Below, one piece after another: positions 17,860 to 26,188 of a DNA stretch of 64,000 nucleotides; the first letter of the stretch is position 1; each line of letters begins with the position of its first letter. The stretch is taken from NCBI GenBank assembly GCA_023415305.1, contig JAEZKZ010000036.1:124001-188000 (forward strand). The letters run 5' to 3'. A program made the translations under genes and the position numbers. Source of the stretch: Bacillota bacterium. GTDB taxonomy: Bacteria > Bacillota > Clostridia > Acetivibrionales > DSM-1351. The notes under the pieces are model-generated. The model did no database searches. It worked only from the letters and a program-made list of their open reading frames with translations, and had not been told where the DNA came from.

Positions 17860-17884
17860 TTCATTGTATATGTGATTAGAGAAA

Positions 17885-17942
17885 AGCTCCATGCATCTGA
17901 GAAAGCAATGTTTCTCAGATGCATGGAGCTCTGTTTGTATTG
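17885..17942 (+). terminator. Strong terminator after melA
   Basis: A perfect 20-bp stem: AGCTCCATGCATCTGAGAAA (17885-17904) with its complement (17911-17930) around a GCAATG loop, followed by CTGTTTGTATT. On the minus strand it is followed by TTTTC, so it may work both ways. Confidence 0.85.
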
Positions 17943-18051
17943 CACCCTGTAAATTTTCCACTATATTTGTATGCCCAAATACAGCTCCTTCCGTAACAGT
18001 AGCATTACCAGCCAGTTCATCATTACATTTTCAGAGTCTAGCAATCACATT

Positions 18052-18882
18052 CTATACTGCACTTGGCTGATAGCCATTAATGTCAGTAATCCCATATCTC
18101 AAGCCGATTTCTCCCGTGCGTAAAATCTCACCGCTCTGCTTCATATTGCTTTCATCCTGTTCCAATGCCGCAATGCAGCGTCCGACAAACTGAGGTGTTT
18201 CCATTTCTTCTGGACGAAGAGACGGGTCATATTTTGACAATTCCAGCATTCCCTCTGTTCGTACATTTCCGGGATAGATAGAAAACATCTTTACTCCGTA
18301 TTTTTTTAATTCATAAGCAGCATCCGCAGTAAACTTATCTAATCCAGCCTTAACCAAACCATTAGCTACATTTAACCAGTATTTTTTAGCACTTATGTAA
18401 GATATGTTTGCAATCAATCCACTATGCTGTTTCACCATTATCTGAGATGCATAACGGCTTGCAAGGTAACTGGATCGTAAGCCTACCGCATGAAGATCAT
18501 CATACAATGACATTGGCTGTTCCCAAAACGGTGTCTGAAAGAAATACTCATGCATGATATGGCTCGCAGCTGACCAAGCATTATTCACAAGAATATCAAT
18601 TCTTCCCTGTTCCCTCTGAACCCGTTCAAACAGGTTCTTAATCTCCTCATCATTAGAGAAGTCACAGCGATGAGAAATTCCTATACCTCCTTGCTCATTT
18701 ACTTCCCTCGCCGTTTCCTGTATGGTGGTATTCTCTAAAAAATCAGGTAATCCCTCTGTGCTCACTGTTCTACCTGTCACATACACGGTTGCTCCATATT
18801 CCGCTAACCCTAAGGCCACTCCTTTTCCAATTCCTCTGCTGGCACCTGTTACCACGGCTATTTTTCCTTTTAGGTTATACAC
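18052..18882 (-). CDS. SDR-fold protein (DHRS1-like) with Asn in place of the catalytic Tyr
   Basis: A 276-residue SDR. It has TGASRGIGKG (12-21) for the cofactor, NNAWSAA and the long insert typical of the DHRS1-like branch (MHEYFFQTPFWEQ), plus YPGNVRTEG. Where relatives have YGVGK this protein reads NGLVK, so Asn174 replaces the proton-donating Tyr while Lys178 stays. It may therefore be weakly active or have a binding role. The start is GTG 18882, seven bases after GGAGG; the longer frame to 18912 has no such site. It follows the AraC gene at 18950 in the same direction and may be its target. Confidence 0.85.
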   Translation of the reverse strand: MYNLKGKIAVVTGASRGIGKGVALGLAEYGATVYVTGRTVSTEGLPDFLENTTIQETAREVNEQGGIGISHRCDFSNDEEIKNLFERVQREQGRIDILVNNAWSAASHIMHEYFFQTPFWEQPMSLYDDLHAVGLRSSYLASRYASQIMVKQHSGLIANISYISAKKYWLNVANGLVKAGLDKFTADAAYELKKYGVKMFSIYPGNVRTEGMLELSKYDPSLRPEEMETPQFVGRCIAALEQDESNMKQSGEILRTGEIGLRYGITDINGYQPSAV

Positions 18883-18949
18883 AATACATCCTCCTTGATT
18901 TTTCCGATGCAATACAATAAAAAGCTATAATATCGATAGCATCTATGTT

Positions 18950-19864
18950 TTAAATGTTATCCATATAATAGCTTTTTATCTCTTCTCTATCATGATGTTT
19001 TTTGCTGTTTTTATCCGGGGCCTTGATCGGAATCAGAATACTAACCTCATTCCTATCATTGAGATTAAAAATGTTCAGTATACCTATTCCATTGGAACTA
19101 AGCTCAATTTCTTTTATCATAACCCATCGGTAAAGGTCCTCAACAAAAGTATTTCTTATCCTTAACATATCGCCGTAATAATAAAAGCAGGAGTACCAGC
19201 CTTCGGGTATATTACGTGGCTTTAATCCTTTTTTTGTGTATTTTTGCGGAATATCCCCCCCAAAAAAAACTGTGTATTTTCCGCTTTCATCCTCATGACA
19301 GTTAACTACGCTGTAAAATTTCCCATCAGCTAAATCTTCTGAATATTTTAATGCAAAGCTGCTTCCTGTTGAATTGAGTTTGTACTCAAAGTCAGAATTA
19401 TTTTCATTTACTTCTATAAACACACCGTAAATATCTGTGCTTTTTAAGTACAGGAATGAATTTTTTAATGCAAAGGTGCCTTTTGTGTTGGTAATATCTC
19501 TTACCACAACATTTGCCTTTTGTACCGTATTAATTGGCATTAAACCCTTTCGATATACGTTGGGAGCAACACCAAACAGTTTTTTAAATGCCCTGCTAAG
19601 TACTTCCGGACTTTCGTAGCCATAATTCATAGCTGCCATTGTTACTGTCCAGTCTGAGGCTTTCAGTTTTTCAGCCACCAATGTAAGTTTTCTTCCTTGT
19701 ACATATTTCTTTATGCTGCAGCCAATCATGATTTTAAATATTCTGCTGAAGTGAAATTCTGATAAATAGAATCTCTTAGCTATTTCCTGTACCGATAAAG
19801 GGTCATTTATGTTGTTTTCAATATATTCAATGACCTCATTTATAAGCTTAACATAAGAATTCAT
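18950..19864 (-). CDS. AraC-family regulator with C-terminal effector-binding domain
   Basis: A 304-residue regulator. The AraC helix-turn-helices are at the N-terminus (SVQEIAKRFYLSEFHFSRIF and AAMNYGYESPEVLSRAFKK), followed by about 180 residues with the GyrI-like effector-binding pattern (GWYSCFYYYGDM, then IGILNIFN and SILIPIKAP). This is the SoxS/Rob-like layout. The start is uncertain: ATG 19864 begins MNSYVKLINEVI where the domain starts; ATG 19930 would add 22 residues. Neither has a strong binding site. It probably controls the SDR just downstream. Confidence 0.85.
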   Translation of the reverse strand: MNSYVKLINEVIEYIENNINDPLSVQEIAKRFYLSEFHFSRIFKIMIGCSIKKYVQGRKLTLVAEKLKASDWTVTMAAMNYGYESPEVLSRAFKKLFGVAPNVYRKGLMPINTVQKANVVVRDITNTKGTFALKNSFLYLKSTDIYGVFIEVNENNSDFEYKLNSTGSSFALKYSEDLADGKFYSVVNCHEDESGKYTVFFGGDIPQKYTKKGLKPRNIPEGWYSCFYYYGDMLRIRNTFVEDLYRWVMIKEIELSSNGIGILNIFNLNDRNEVSILIPIKAPDKNSKKHHDREEIKSYYMDNI

Positions 19865-19930
19865 TTGTATTCTTCTTTCCATGGCAGATAAAATACTATA
19901 CTTTCCGCATGTAAACATATTACTAGTCAT

Positions 19931-20184
19931 GTTATTGCAGACGTATTTCTATCAATTATACCATTTATTATCAAATCAGTGGTATACTTATGTTTTATTC
20001 TTATTCTGAAAGAAAGGCTATTGAATAATTACCAAACGACATTAGCAAATAATAAGGTTTATGAAGTATTTACTTGATGCTATTCGATATCAGTTATGTG
20101 AATAGAAAACCTGATTTAGCTTTATAATACTATTATATTGAGCAAAGGTTTTCTATTAATAAAGAAGGATAGCGGTGAGTATAT
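19931..20184. other. Intergenic region between the AraC and heme oxygenase genes
   Basis: AT-rich divergent spacer. A TATAAT is present at 20123-20128 and could be the -10 of the heme oxygenase gene, but no good -35 precedes it. No Fur-type palindrome was seen by eye. Confidence 0.35.
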
Positions 20185-20820
20185 ATGGATTTTATGGCAG
20201 ATATAAGAAACAACACTAATGCATTGCATTTAGCATCTGAAAAAAGTGGGTTTATTAAGCGATTGATTGAAGGTAAAGCAAGTAAGGAAGGATATATTGA
20301 ATATATATTTAATTTACATGCTATGTATAAAGCTATAGAGGATTCTCTCGATATGCATTTAAATTCTGAAGGTATAAAAAATTTTATTACAAAAGAATTG
20401 TATAAAGCTGAATTAATACAAAAGGACTTAGAAATCCTGGCTGGAGATAAGCTATCTGAAATGAAATTGTTGCCTTCAACAGAGGCATGCGTAGCAAGAA
20501 TACATGAAGTAAATAAAGAACACCCGGAGTTAATTGTAACATATGCTTATATTAGATTTATTGCGGATTTATTTGGAGGAAGAATTTTCCCCGAAATTCT
20601 AACTAAAAGCTATGATATTCCTACAGATGCACTAAACTATTATTTTCAGCCTGACATTGGAAATATCAGAGATTATGTTATGGATTATCACAAAAAATTC
20701 GAGACCTTAAACTTATCTGAACATATGCAAAAATTATTTGCTATAGAAATAAGCAATGTCTATATTTATAACATAGGTATTTCAAATGAGCTGGAAGCAA
20801 AGCTACATCCTGCTAAATAA
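20185..20820 (+). CDS. Biliverdin-producing heme oxygenase family protein
   Basis: A 211-residue all-helical protein. The proximal His is His15 in TNALHLASEKSGFIKRL, and the distal helix has the family's Gly pair in YAYIRFIADLFGGRIFPEI (131-132). The length matches bacterial heme oxygenases. These open heme with O2 and electrons to release iron, CO and biliverdin; in clostridia (HemT type) the role is iron gain or oxygen and heme defence. It converges on a BFD-like [2Fe-2S] protein that could relate to iron handling. It may be monocistronic. Confidence 0.85.
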   Translation: MDFMADIRNNTNALHLASEKSGFIKRLIEGKASKEGYIEYIFNLHAMYKAIEDSLDMHLNSEGIKNFITKELYKAELIQKDLEILAGDKLSEMKLLPSTEACVARIHEVNKEHPELIVTYAYIRFIADLFGGRIFPEILTKSYDIPTDALNYYFQPDIGNIRDYVMDYHKKFETLNLSEHMQKLFAIEISNVYIYNIGISNELEAKLHPAK

Positions 20821-20854
20821 ACGTATATCCTTTATAAATATAATGAAAAGGAAA

Positions 20855-20925
20855 GGCTATTGGAAAATTTCCAATAGCCCTGAACTTAATTAAATCCAAA
20901 TAACGATACCCTAAAGAAATTAGGG
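20855..20925. terminator. Two hairpins between convergent heme oxygenase and BFD-like genes
   Basis: GGCTATTGG (20855-20863) pairs with CCAATAGCC (20871-20879); on the minus strand it is followed by TTTCCTTTT. A second stem, CCCTAA/TTAGGG (20909-20925), lies closer to the BFD-like stop. Together they should separate the two convergent units. Confidence 0.65.
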
Positions 20926-20928
20926 CAT

Positions 20929-21273
20929 TTACCTTCCCAGCTCAATAATGTTTTGAATAAGCCCCTTACACTTTCCACATGCCTCGCCGGTTTCTTCATT
21001 TACGCCGGTTCCAGCACCGGTTATCTCTCCAACCTTTTCTACTGTATCAGCTCCATTTTTAACTGCATTTACTACTGCTTCCAGAGATACTTTCTTACAA
21101 CCACAAACAGAAGAAAGTATTGCATTTAATTCACCTTTACATCCTTCACATTCAGCGCATACTCCTGCCAGCTCAACTAGTTCATCTACTGTTCTTGCAC
21201 CGGAAATCATCGCTTTTCTGATGGATAGATAATCAACGTTATTTTTTGTACATATTATTCTATTTTGTGCCAT
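20929..21273 (-). CDS. Tandem BFD-like [2Fe-2S] protein
   Basis: A 114-residue protein made of two copies of the bacterioferritin-associated-ferredoxin-like domain. Copy 1 has Cys8 and a CAECEGC cluster (Cys39, 42, 45); copy 2 has the standard CGC (57-59) and CGKC (99-102). Both contain the SIRKAMISGARTVDEL or EAVVNAVKNGADTVEKV helix pair. Copy 2 can bind a [2Fe-2S] cluster in the usual way; copy 1 lacks the second N-terminal Cys and offers a third one later. An electron-transfer or iron-release role is likely. It is transcribed alone, convergent with heme oxygenase. Confidence 0.8.
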   Translation of the reverse strand: MAQNRIICTKNNVDYLSIRKAMISGARTVDELVELAGVCAECEGCKGELNAILSSVCGCKKVSLEAVVNAVKNGADTVEKVGEITGAGTGVNEETGEACGKCKGLIQNIIELGR

Positions 21274-21373
21274 ATTATTATGTCTCCTTCATTTGAATAT
21301 TTACTTATATAGAATAACATATATACTTAGCCATTATTAACTGGAGGATAATGGGTTATATGTTTGCAAGTGG

Positions 21374-22195
21374 TCAAATGGAAAAAGGATTTGATATTAA
21401 TATTCCATTTGACCACTCCACCTTACCTCCATTTAGAAGATATTTTTTTAAATTACGTTGTAAAGAAGTTTCCTCAGGTAAGTTTTCAAAGGGTATATCT
21501 CTTCTTCCATAAACCCAATCAAGAAACCCCGGGCTATCATCCTCTTGGTCAGTTAACTCAAATGATCTCTGAAACTGTATAATTTTGGAGTCATCAGGAA
21601 GTATTTTTTTTAATGCCGGTGCAAGCAGCCATGACCCACAAATCATATCTACCTTAGCATATTCAGGATAGTATTTTTCAAAAAATTTTCTAGCCTCCAG
21701 ATAAGATTTTCTAAGACTACTACTTGTCATATCGGCGTCTGATGGAATATGAATACTAATTAACTTTTTATCATTTTGTATTATCATTTCATACTCTAAC
21801 TCACCAATTCGAAATTCATACATAGAAATCTGTCTTACAGCCCACCACCCCCATACATACTTAAATTCACCATATACTTTATTATGATAATATAAAAATC
21901 TTGTGAAGAACCTCATCGTTGCAATAAATATTGCGTCCGAAATCCCCATATTCTTATATTTTTCAAATGTATTACATGCTGCATGCAATTGACATGTCAA
22001 CATCTTTAAGCCTGTCTCATCGGGTGCTAAAAGTTTAATGAGATCATTTACTGATTTTTCCCAGGTATTAGGATTATTCATTTGAGCTATTTGAGCTTCT
22101 ATGCTTTTGAAATCTATTTCATTTTCATATTTGAAAACCTTATCTTGAACCACTTTGGGTACACCAATTAATAGACAAAGTTCACCTATTTGCAT
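21374..22195 (-). CDS. Acyltransferase-domain protein (GNAT-like C-terminal type)
   Basis: A 273-residue protein that I place with the two-domain acyltransferase family of Firmicutes. The N-terminal half is helical (IFIATMRFFTRFLYYHNKVYG, then WGWWAVRQIS). The C-terminal half has an ISIHIPSDADM segment, the SLRKSYLEARKFFEKYYPEY helix and SWLLAPALKKILPDDS, the usual C-terminal GNAT-like pattern. The substrate is unknown. GAAGGTG lies upstream of the ATG. It starts 20 bases after yaaA in the bcp-yaaA operon, which suggests a link to peroxide stress. Confidence 0.7.
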   Translation of the reverse strand: MQIGELCLLIGVPKVVQDKVFKYENEIDFKSIEAQIAQMNNPNTWEKSVNDLIKLLAPDETGLKMLTCQLHAACNTFEKYKNMGISDAIFIATMRFFTRFLYYHNKVYGEFKYVWGWWAVRQISMYEFRIGELEYEMIIQNDKKLISIHIPSDADMTSSSLRKSYLEARKFFEKYYPEYAKVDMICGSWLLAPALKKILPDDSKIIQFQRSFELTDQEDDSPGFLDWVYGRRDIPFENLPEETSLQRNLKKYLLNGGKVEWSNGILISNPFSI

Positions 22196-22215
22196 TTATA
22201 CACCTTCTTTCTCTA

Positions 22216-22974
22216 TCATGGCAACCAATCCCCTCGCGTTACGAATACGTATTTCGTAGCATTGGAAAGCTCCTTGAAATATGCAAATCCGAGCTTATGG
22301 AAATCCTTGATGTCATTCAGATTAGAAATGTTTTTCTCTGCCATGAACCGCAGCATCGCACCGCGAGCCATCTTCGCCAGTGTTCCCTTTTGCTTCACTT
22401 TCCCGTCCACTAGCTCACCAAATTCAATAGTAATAAATCGATCCTTCGGTGTGATATATTTCTCGATGCATTGTGAGTATTCCTTCGAAGCCAAGTTAAT
22501 GATTACTCTATCATTGTCAACTAAACTCTGATATAACAAGTCACCCCAGAAATCATATAAATCCTTACAGCCATTCACAGATAGCTTCGCCTGCATTTCC
22601 AGTCGATATGGCGTTACCCCATCAAAAGGCTTTAGTATTCCATAAAATCCTGACAGAATACGCAAATGTTCTGATATGTACGAAAGTGCCTCTGTCGTGA
22701 ACACTCCCGGCGCCATATGCTGATACTGCAATCCCTCGTAGGCTATTACTGCCGGTGTCAACCTATGTACCAAATCCATATCTTTGAAGCGCTCATAGTT
22801 TATCTCTGCCAATTTGTCATTGCATTTCCATAATGCTTTTGCCTCTGACAATGACAAGGATTGTATTTCATGCATCAGAATTATAGTATTATCAATAAAC
22901 TTGGGCTCTCCAGTAACCTCAAAGGAATCCGTATCCACATTCATCTTCTTAGCAGGAGAGATAATAATCTTCAT
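22216..22974 (-). CDS. yaaA: Peroxide stress protein YaaA
   Basis: A 252-residue cytoplasmic protein of the YaaA/DUF328 family. It opens with the family hallmark MKIIISPAKKMNVD and carries ALWKCNDKLAEINYERF, ILSGFYGILKPFDGVTPYR, and ARGAMLRFMAEKNI. In E. coli YaaA limits free iron during hydrogen peroxide stress and so reduces DNA damage. The start is three bases after the bcp stop, so the two are translationally linked, which supports a peroxide-defence operon. Confidence 0.95.
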   Translation of the reverse strand: MKIIISPAKKMNVDTDSFEVTGEPKFIDNTIILMHEIQSLSLSEAKALWKCNDKLAEINYERFKDMDLVHRLTPAVIAYEGLQYQHMAPGVFTTEALSYISEHLRILSGFYGILKPFDGVTPYRLEMQAKLSVNGCKDLYDFWGDLLYQSLVDNDRVIINLASKEYSQCIEKYITPKDRFITIEFGELVDGKVKQKGTLAKMARGAMLRFMAEKNISNLNDIKDFHKLGFAYFKELSNATKYVFVTRGDWLP

Positions 22975-22977
22975 ATC

Positions 22978-23430
22978 CTATAACTCCTCCAGCATCTGTG
23001 CCGGATTCTCCGCTGCCTTCACCTTACCAAAGGCTTTTACAATCATTCCTTCTTCATCAATCAAATATGTGGTTCGAACCACTCCCATGCTGACCTTACC
23101 GTAATTCTTTTTTTCCTGCCACACATCGTATGCCTGAATACAAGTAAGCTCTGTATCAGAAAGTAAAGTAAATGGGAGTCCATACTTCTCTACGAACTTT
23201 TCATGAGATGCCACGCTGTCCTTACTCACCCCGAGAACTACAGCTCCCTTTTCCTGAAACTGCGGATACAACTCTCCAAAGCTACAAGCCTGTTTAGTGC
23301 AGCCCGGAGTATTGTCCTTTGGATAGAAATATAAAATAACCTTCTTTCCCTTATACTCCTCCAACGTATGCATCTGTCCATTCTGATCCGGCAACGAAAA
23401 TGATGGTGCTTTTGTTCCTATCTTTAACAT
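22978..23430 (-). CDS. bcp: Thioredoxin-dependent peroxiredoxin (BCP/PrxQ)
   Basis: A 150-residue peroxiredoxin. The peroxidatic Cys44 is in YPKDNTPGCTKQAC, with the resolving Cys49 five residues on, the atypical two-Cys PrxQ arrangement. KAPSFSLPDQNG and VVRTTYLIDEEG complete the fold. It reduces peroxides using thioredoxin. First gene of the operon with yaaA and the acyltransferase. A weak TTGTAATATT just upstream is not enough to call a PerR site. Confidence 0.95.
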   Translation of the reverse strand: MLKIGTKAPSFSLPDQNGQMHTLEEYKGKKVILYFYPKDNTPGCTKQACSFGELYPQFQEKGAVVLGVSKDSVASHEKFVEKYGLPFTLLSDTELTCIQAYDVWQEKKNYGKVSMGVVRTTYLIDEEGMIVKAFGKVKAAENPAQMLEEL

Positions 23431-23759
23431 TATTTGCCCTCCTATTTCTTTACAAATTGTAATATTCCTTCAATTCCGCTTTTCTATAATCTGGTAGTCG
23501 CCCTTCTTTACTCCACTGATTGCCAGAATAAGCTCTCCCTTAAAATATTTTTACCAATATACGATAAACTATTTATAGTATAAATCATCAATATCCTTAA
23601 TAAAATACTCATTTTTTCCGGTATCGGGTGTTCGGGACTTTCACCCTGGTGTACTCGCCCAACCTTAGTTATATTAACACATACAAAGAATTGGAAATAT
23701 ATAAATTCCTATACGTTAAAAAACCTCAAAGTTTTAAACTTTAAGGTTTTTGGCTTCTT
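23431..23759. other. Intergenic region with a group II intron-like fragment
   Basis: No gene. On the minus strand, 23664-23623 reads GGGCGAGTACACC then AGGGTGAAAGTCCCG, which resembles the conserved stretch of domain I of bacterial group II introns. No reverse transcriptase, domain V or intron boundary accompanies it, so it would be a relic at most. The rest is AT-rich spacer up to the hairpin at 23718. Confidence 0.25.
23718..23752. terminator. Terminator at the end of the 23.8-38.6 kb locus
   Basis: AAAACCT, mismatch, AAAGT pairs with ACTTT, mismatch, AGGTTTT around a short AT loop, with T-rich flanks on both strands. It lies eight bases beyond the AGE gene stop and suits the minus-strand operon. 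Confidence 0.7.
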
Positions 23760-24944
23760 TTACATAGTTTCCAGCATTTTATCCAGCAAGCAATAGTTCA
23801 ACAATAATGCCCTCGGAAGATGGAACATACCTTTCCACATTGAGCCCTTTAACGTGTTTGATACAGAACCATCCCTGCGGAGGTATCCAAACCATTCCCC
23901 ATTCTCAGTATCCTCAAAATGTGAGAAGGACCACTCATGAATTTTTTCATACCAAATCTCATATTTGACATCACCGGTAAGATGATATGCCAGAAGAAAG
24001 GCGTATAAAGCCTCGGTATGGGGCCACCACAGCTTCATGTCCCACTCATACTGCTCTGCTGGCTTTCCTTCAATATCCACAAAATACAGAATGCCTCCGC
24101 CATGTTCCTTATCCCAACCTATCTCTATGGACTGCTCCAGAATAATCAGAGCCTTGTCAATAATCTGCTTATCTCCCCTGTACATGCCCTCATGCATCAG
24201 GAACCATGCAGCTTCTATGGAATGTCCAGGATTTATGCACCTGCCCTGGGGTGAATCAAGCCTCTCACCGTTCACTCCAACGTTTTCGAACAGCGCTTTC
24301 TCTTCGCTTTTGTAGAAATCATTGAGTATATCATTTACTGCCTCAGAGGCTACTTCATCATATAGCGGGTTCTTGTCAGCTTCCCTCATAATCTGTGTAA
24401 CATTCAACAAAATCATGGGAAGCGCCAGGGATTTCATTTGCCTTGTCTCAGGTAAAACCTTGGGTTCGGTAGTGAGGACTCCCCTATAAACATCCACCAT
24501 TATTTTATAGCAGCGTTTTGCCTGTTCAAGTGCTTCGGCCTTTCCGGTAGCCATATAATACTCAGCAAAGCCTATTGCGGCAAAAGCCTCGCTGAAAACA
24601 TATCTTCTTTTTCTTAAGGGCTTACCCTCCCTGGTTACCTGGAAGAACATCCTGCCATCAGTATCAAAGCAATGCTTCAGAAGAAAGTCACATCCTTTTT
24701 CCGCTGCCTCAAGCCATTTTGCTTCCTTTTCCATGGTGTTGTATATTTTTGAAAACATCCATGCTCCCCTGCCCTGGAACCATACTGACTTATCAGTGTT
24801 GAACACCTCCCATTTTCTGTCAATGCATGTAAGGTATCCGCCGTACTCATTATCAATTGATTTATCCAACCAGTGGTTCAAACATTTATCGAATAAATTT
24901 TCTTTATAAAAGCTACGTAAATCCTCAATTCTCTTTCTATCCAT
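23760..24944 (-). CDS. AGE-family 2-epimerase (N-acylglucosamine 2-epimerase type)
   Basis: A 394-residue cytoplasmic (alpha/alpha)6-barrel protein. Family motifs: YGGYLTCIDRKW, WFQGRGAWMFSKIYN, INPGHSIEAAWFL, LWWPHTEALYAFLL and GMFHLPRALL, with the conserved His residues of the active site. Relatives interconvert GlcNAc and ManNAc, or epimerise cellobiose or mannose; length and motifs fit the GlcNAc/renin-binding-protein branch, but the substrate cannot be fixed by eye. It is the last gene of the locus. Confidence 0.88.
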   Translation of the reverse strand: MDRKRIEDLRSFYKENLFDKCLNHWLDKSIDNEYGGYLTCIDRKWEVFNTDKSVWFQGRGAWMFSKIYNTMEKEAKWLEAAEKGCDFLLKHCFDTDGRMFFQVTREGKPLRKRRYVFSEAFAAIGFAEYYMATGKAEALEQAKRCYKIMVDVYRGVLTTEPKVLPETRQMKSLALPMILLNVTQIMREADKNPLYDEVASEAVNDILNDFYKSEEKALFENVGVNGERLDSPQGRCINPGHSIEAAWFLMHEGMYRGDKQIIDKALIILEQSIEIGWDKEHGGGILYFVDIEGKPAEQYEWDMKLWWPHTEALYAFLLAYHLTGDVKYEIWYEKIHEWSFSHFEDTENGEWFGYLRRDGSVSNTLKGSMWKGMFHLPRALLLNYCLLDKMLETM

Positions 24945-24987
24945 ATTGACCCTTCCTTAATTTTCATTAGAAATATCCATATTCATA

Positions 24988-26142
24988 CTAATAACAGCCG
25001 TATTTTTTACAAGCATTATACATTGCTTCAAGATTTTTTATTGGTGTATATGGCGCTACATTATTTCCATCTCTCAGTATGAATTTTTTTGTATTTCCTT
25101 TAACCTCATCAATAATTCTCTTTACTTCTTTTTCAATTTCAAACTCTGTACCTGATTTTAGCAATTCAACATGTGGGCCTCCCTGAATGGCTACATCGGG
25201 CCCCAGCTCTTTAACCAACTCACCATGTCTTACAGGGAAACCGGTATCAAAGTTCTTTACATTAATCTCATCACTAATAGTCTTATAGTGCCTCGTTGCG
25301 TCACCGCACAGATGAATAGCGTTACCTTTTGTATTATTTGATAAAGCGTCGCACAATTTCTTGTGATAAGGAAGAACAAATTCCTTATACATATCCTGTG
25401 ACAATAATAGTATACTGTCATCGGCGAAGCCGAAAGAATCCTGAACTATTGGAAGCCCCATATACTTTCTCCACTCTTTAAGTCTGTATATCGAGGCATC
25501 GGTTATGTAACTAAGCAAATTGTGAGCATACTCAGGATCTTCATAAAGATCAATGCAGAACTCTGTTGTTCCCCTGATATTGCAGGCAACGGTAAAAGGA
25601 CCATCGGTATATAGAAAGGCTGGAAATAAACTATTTACCTTTACCCCTTCAAAACTATACTCCTTTGCTTTCTCCTGAAAATACTCATAATAATCCCTTC
25701 CTCTTTTCATTAAGCCACTAAATGCATCAGGGATTCCCTTTTCAAATAGCATATTCTTGTTATCATCTGTCAGGAAAGGCTCTGAGCATGGAACATTGCT
25801 GTCTATATAACGCAGATGGCCTCCTAACCAGACTGCATCAAAGTAATTCTGAAAATCTATCATTACTGTCCAGCCCTCTTCCGGAAGTCCCATTTCGTAG
25901 TCTGCGGGGATGTTCATTCTTCTGAAGTGTTCAAACCGCACCTGAAGTTCAAACATCAGGTCAGGATTTTCTGTATATTCCTTATACGAAATATTTTTAG
26001 GGTTGGTTTCATCATTAAACATGAAATATCTGCTGCTTAAACCGAGAATCATAGGTATACGAATGGGCTGCCCCCTATGGTAGGATCTCCATACTTCTTT
26101 TATTTCAGCATTATGGGATTTAAAATCAAATTTATTCATCAT
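24988..26142 (-). CDS. URO-D-fold protein, second copy (putative methyltransferase-like)
   Basis: A 384-residue protein of the uroporphyrinogen decarboxylase superfamily. It has the zinc-type H-x-C motif of cobamide methyltransferases (His277, Cys279 in NAIHLCGDATRHY), the QGGPHVELLKSGT segment near the C-terminus and VKNFDTGFPV. It is not HemE. Two ATGs lie after GGAGG (26142 and 26139); the second has better spacing. It sits between the DUF4434 protein and the AGE epimerase. It differs clearly from the copy at 10770, which has a YGCCEP site. No corrinoid protein is encoded nearby, so a methyl-transfer role is only a possibility. Confidence 0.75.
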   Translation of the reverse strand: MMNKFDFKSHNAEIKEVWRSYHRGQPIRIPMILGLSSRYFMFNDETNPKNISYKEYTENPDLMFELQVRFEHFRRMNIPADYEMGLPEEGWTVMIDFQNYFDAVWLGGHLRYIDSNVPCSEPFLTDDNKNMLFEKGIPDAFSGLMKRGRDYYEYFQEKAKEYSFEGVKVNSLFPAFLYTDGPFTVACNIRGTTEFCIDLYEDPEYAHNLLSYITDASIYRLKEWRKYMGLPIVQDSFGFADDSILLLSQDMYKEFVLPYHKKLCDALSNNTKGNAIHLCGDATRHYKTISDEINVKNFDTGFPVRHGELVKELGPDVAIQGGPHVELLKSGTEFEIEKEVKRIIDEVKGNTKKFILRDGNNVAPYTPIKNLEAMYNACKKYGCY

Positions 26143-26188
26143 ATTCCTCCATAAGTACAGGTATCATGGCGTCTATAAAAGGATTATA

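Noticed and set aside
17885..17930. 20-bp perfect inverted repeat as insertion-sequence ends
   Set aside because: Only a six-base loop separates the arms; it is a terminator hairpin after melA.
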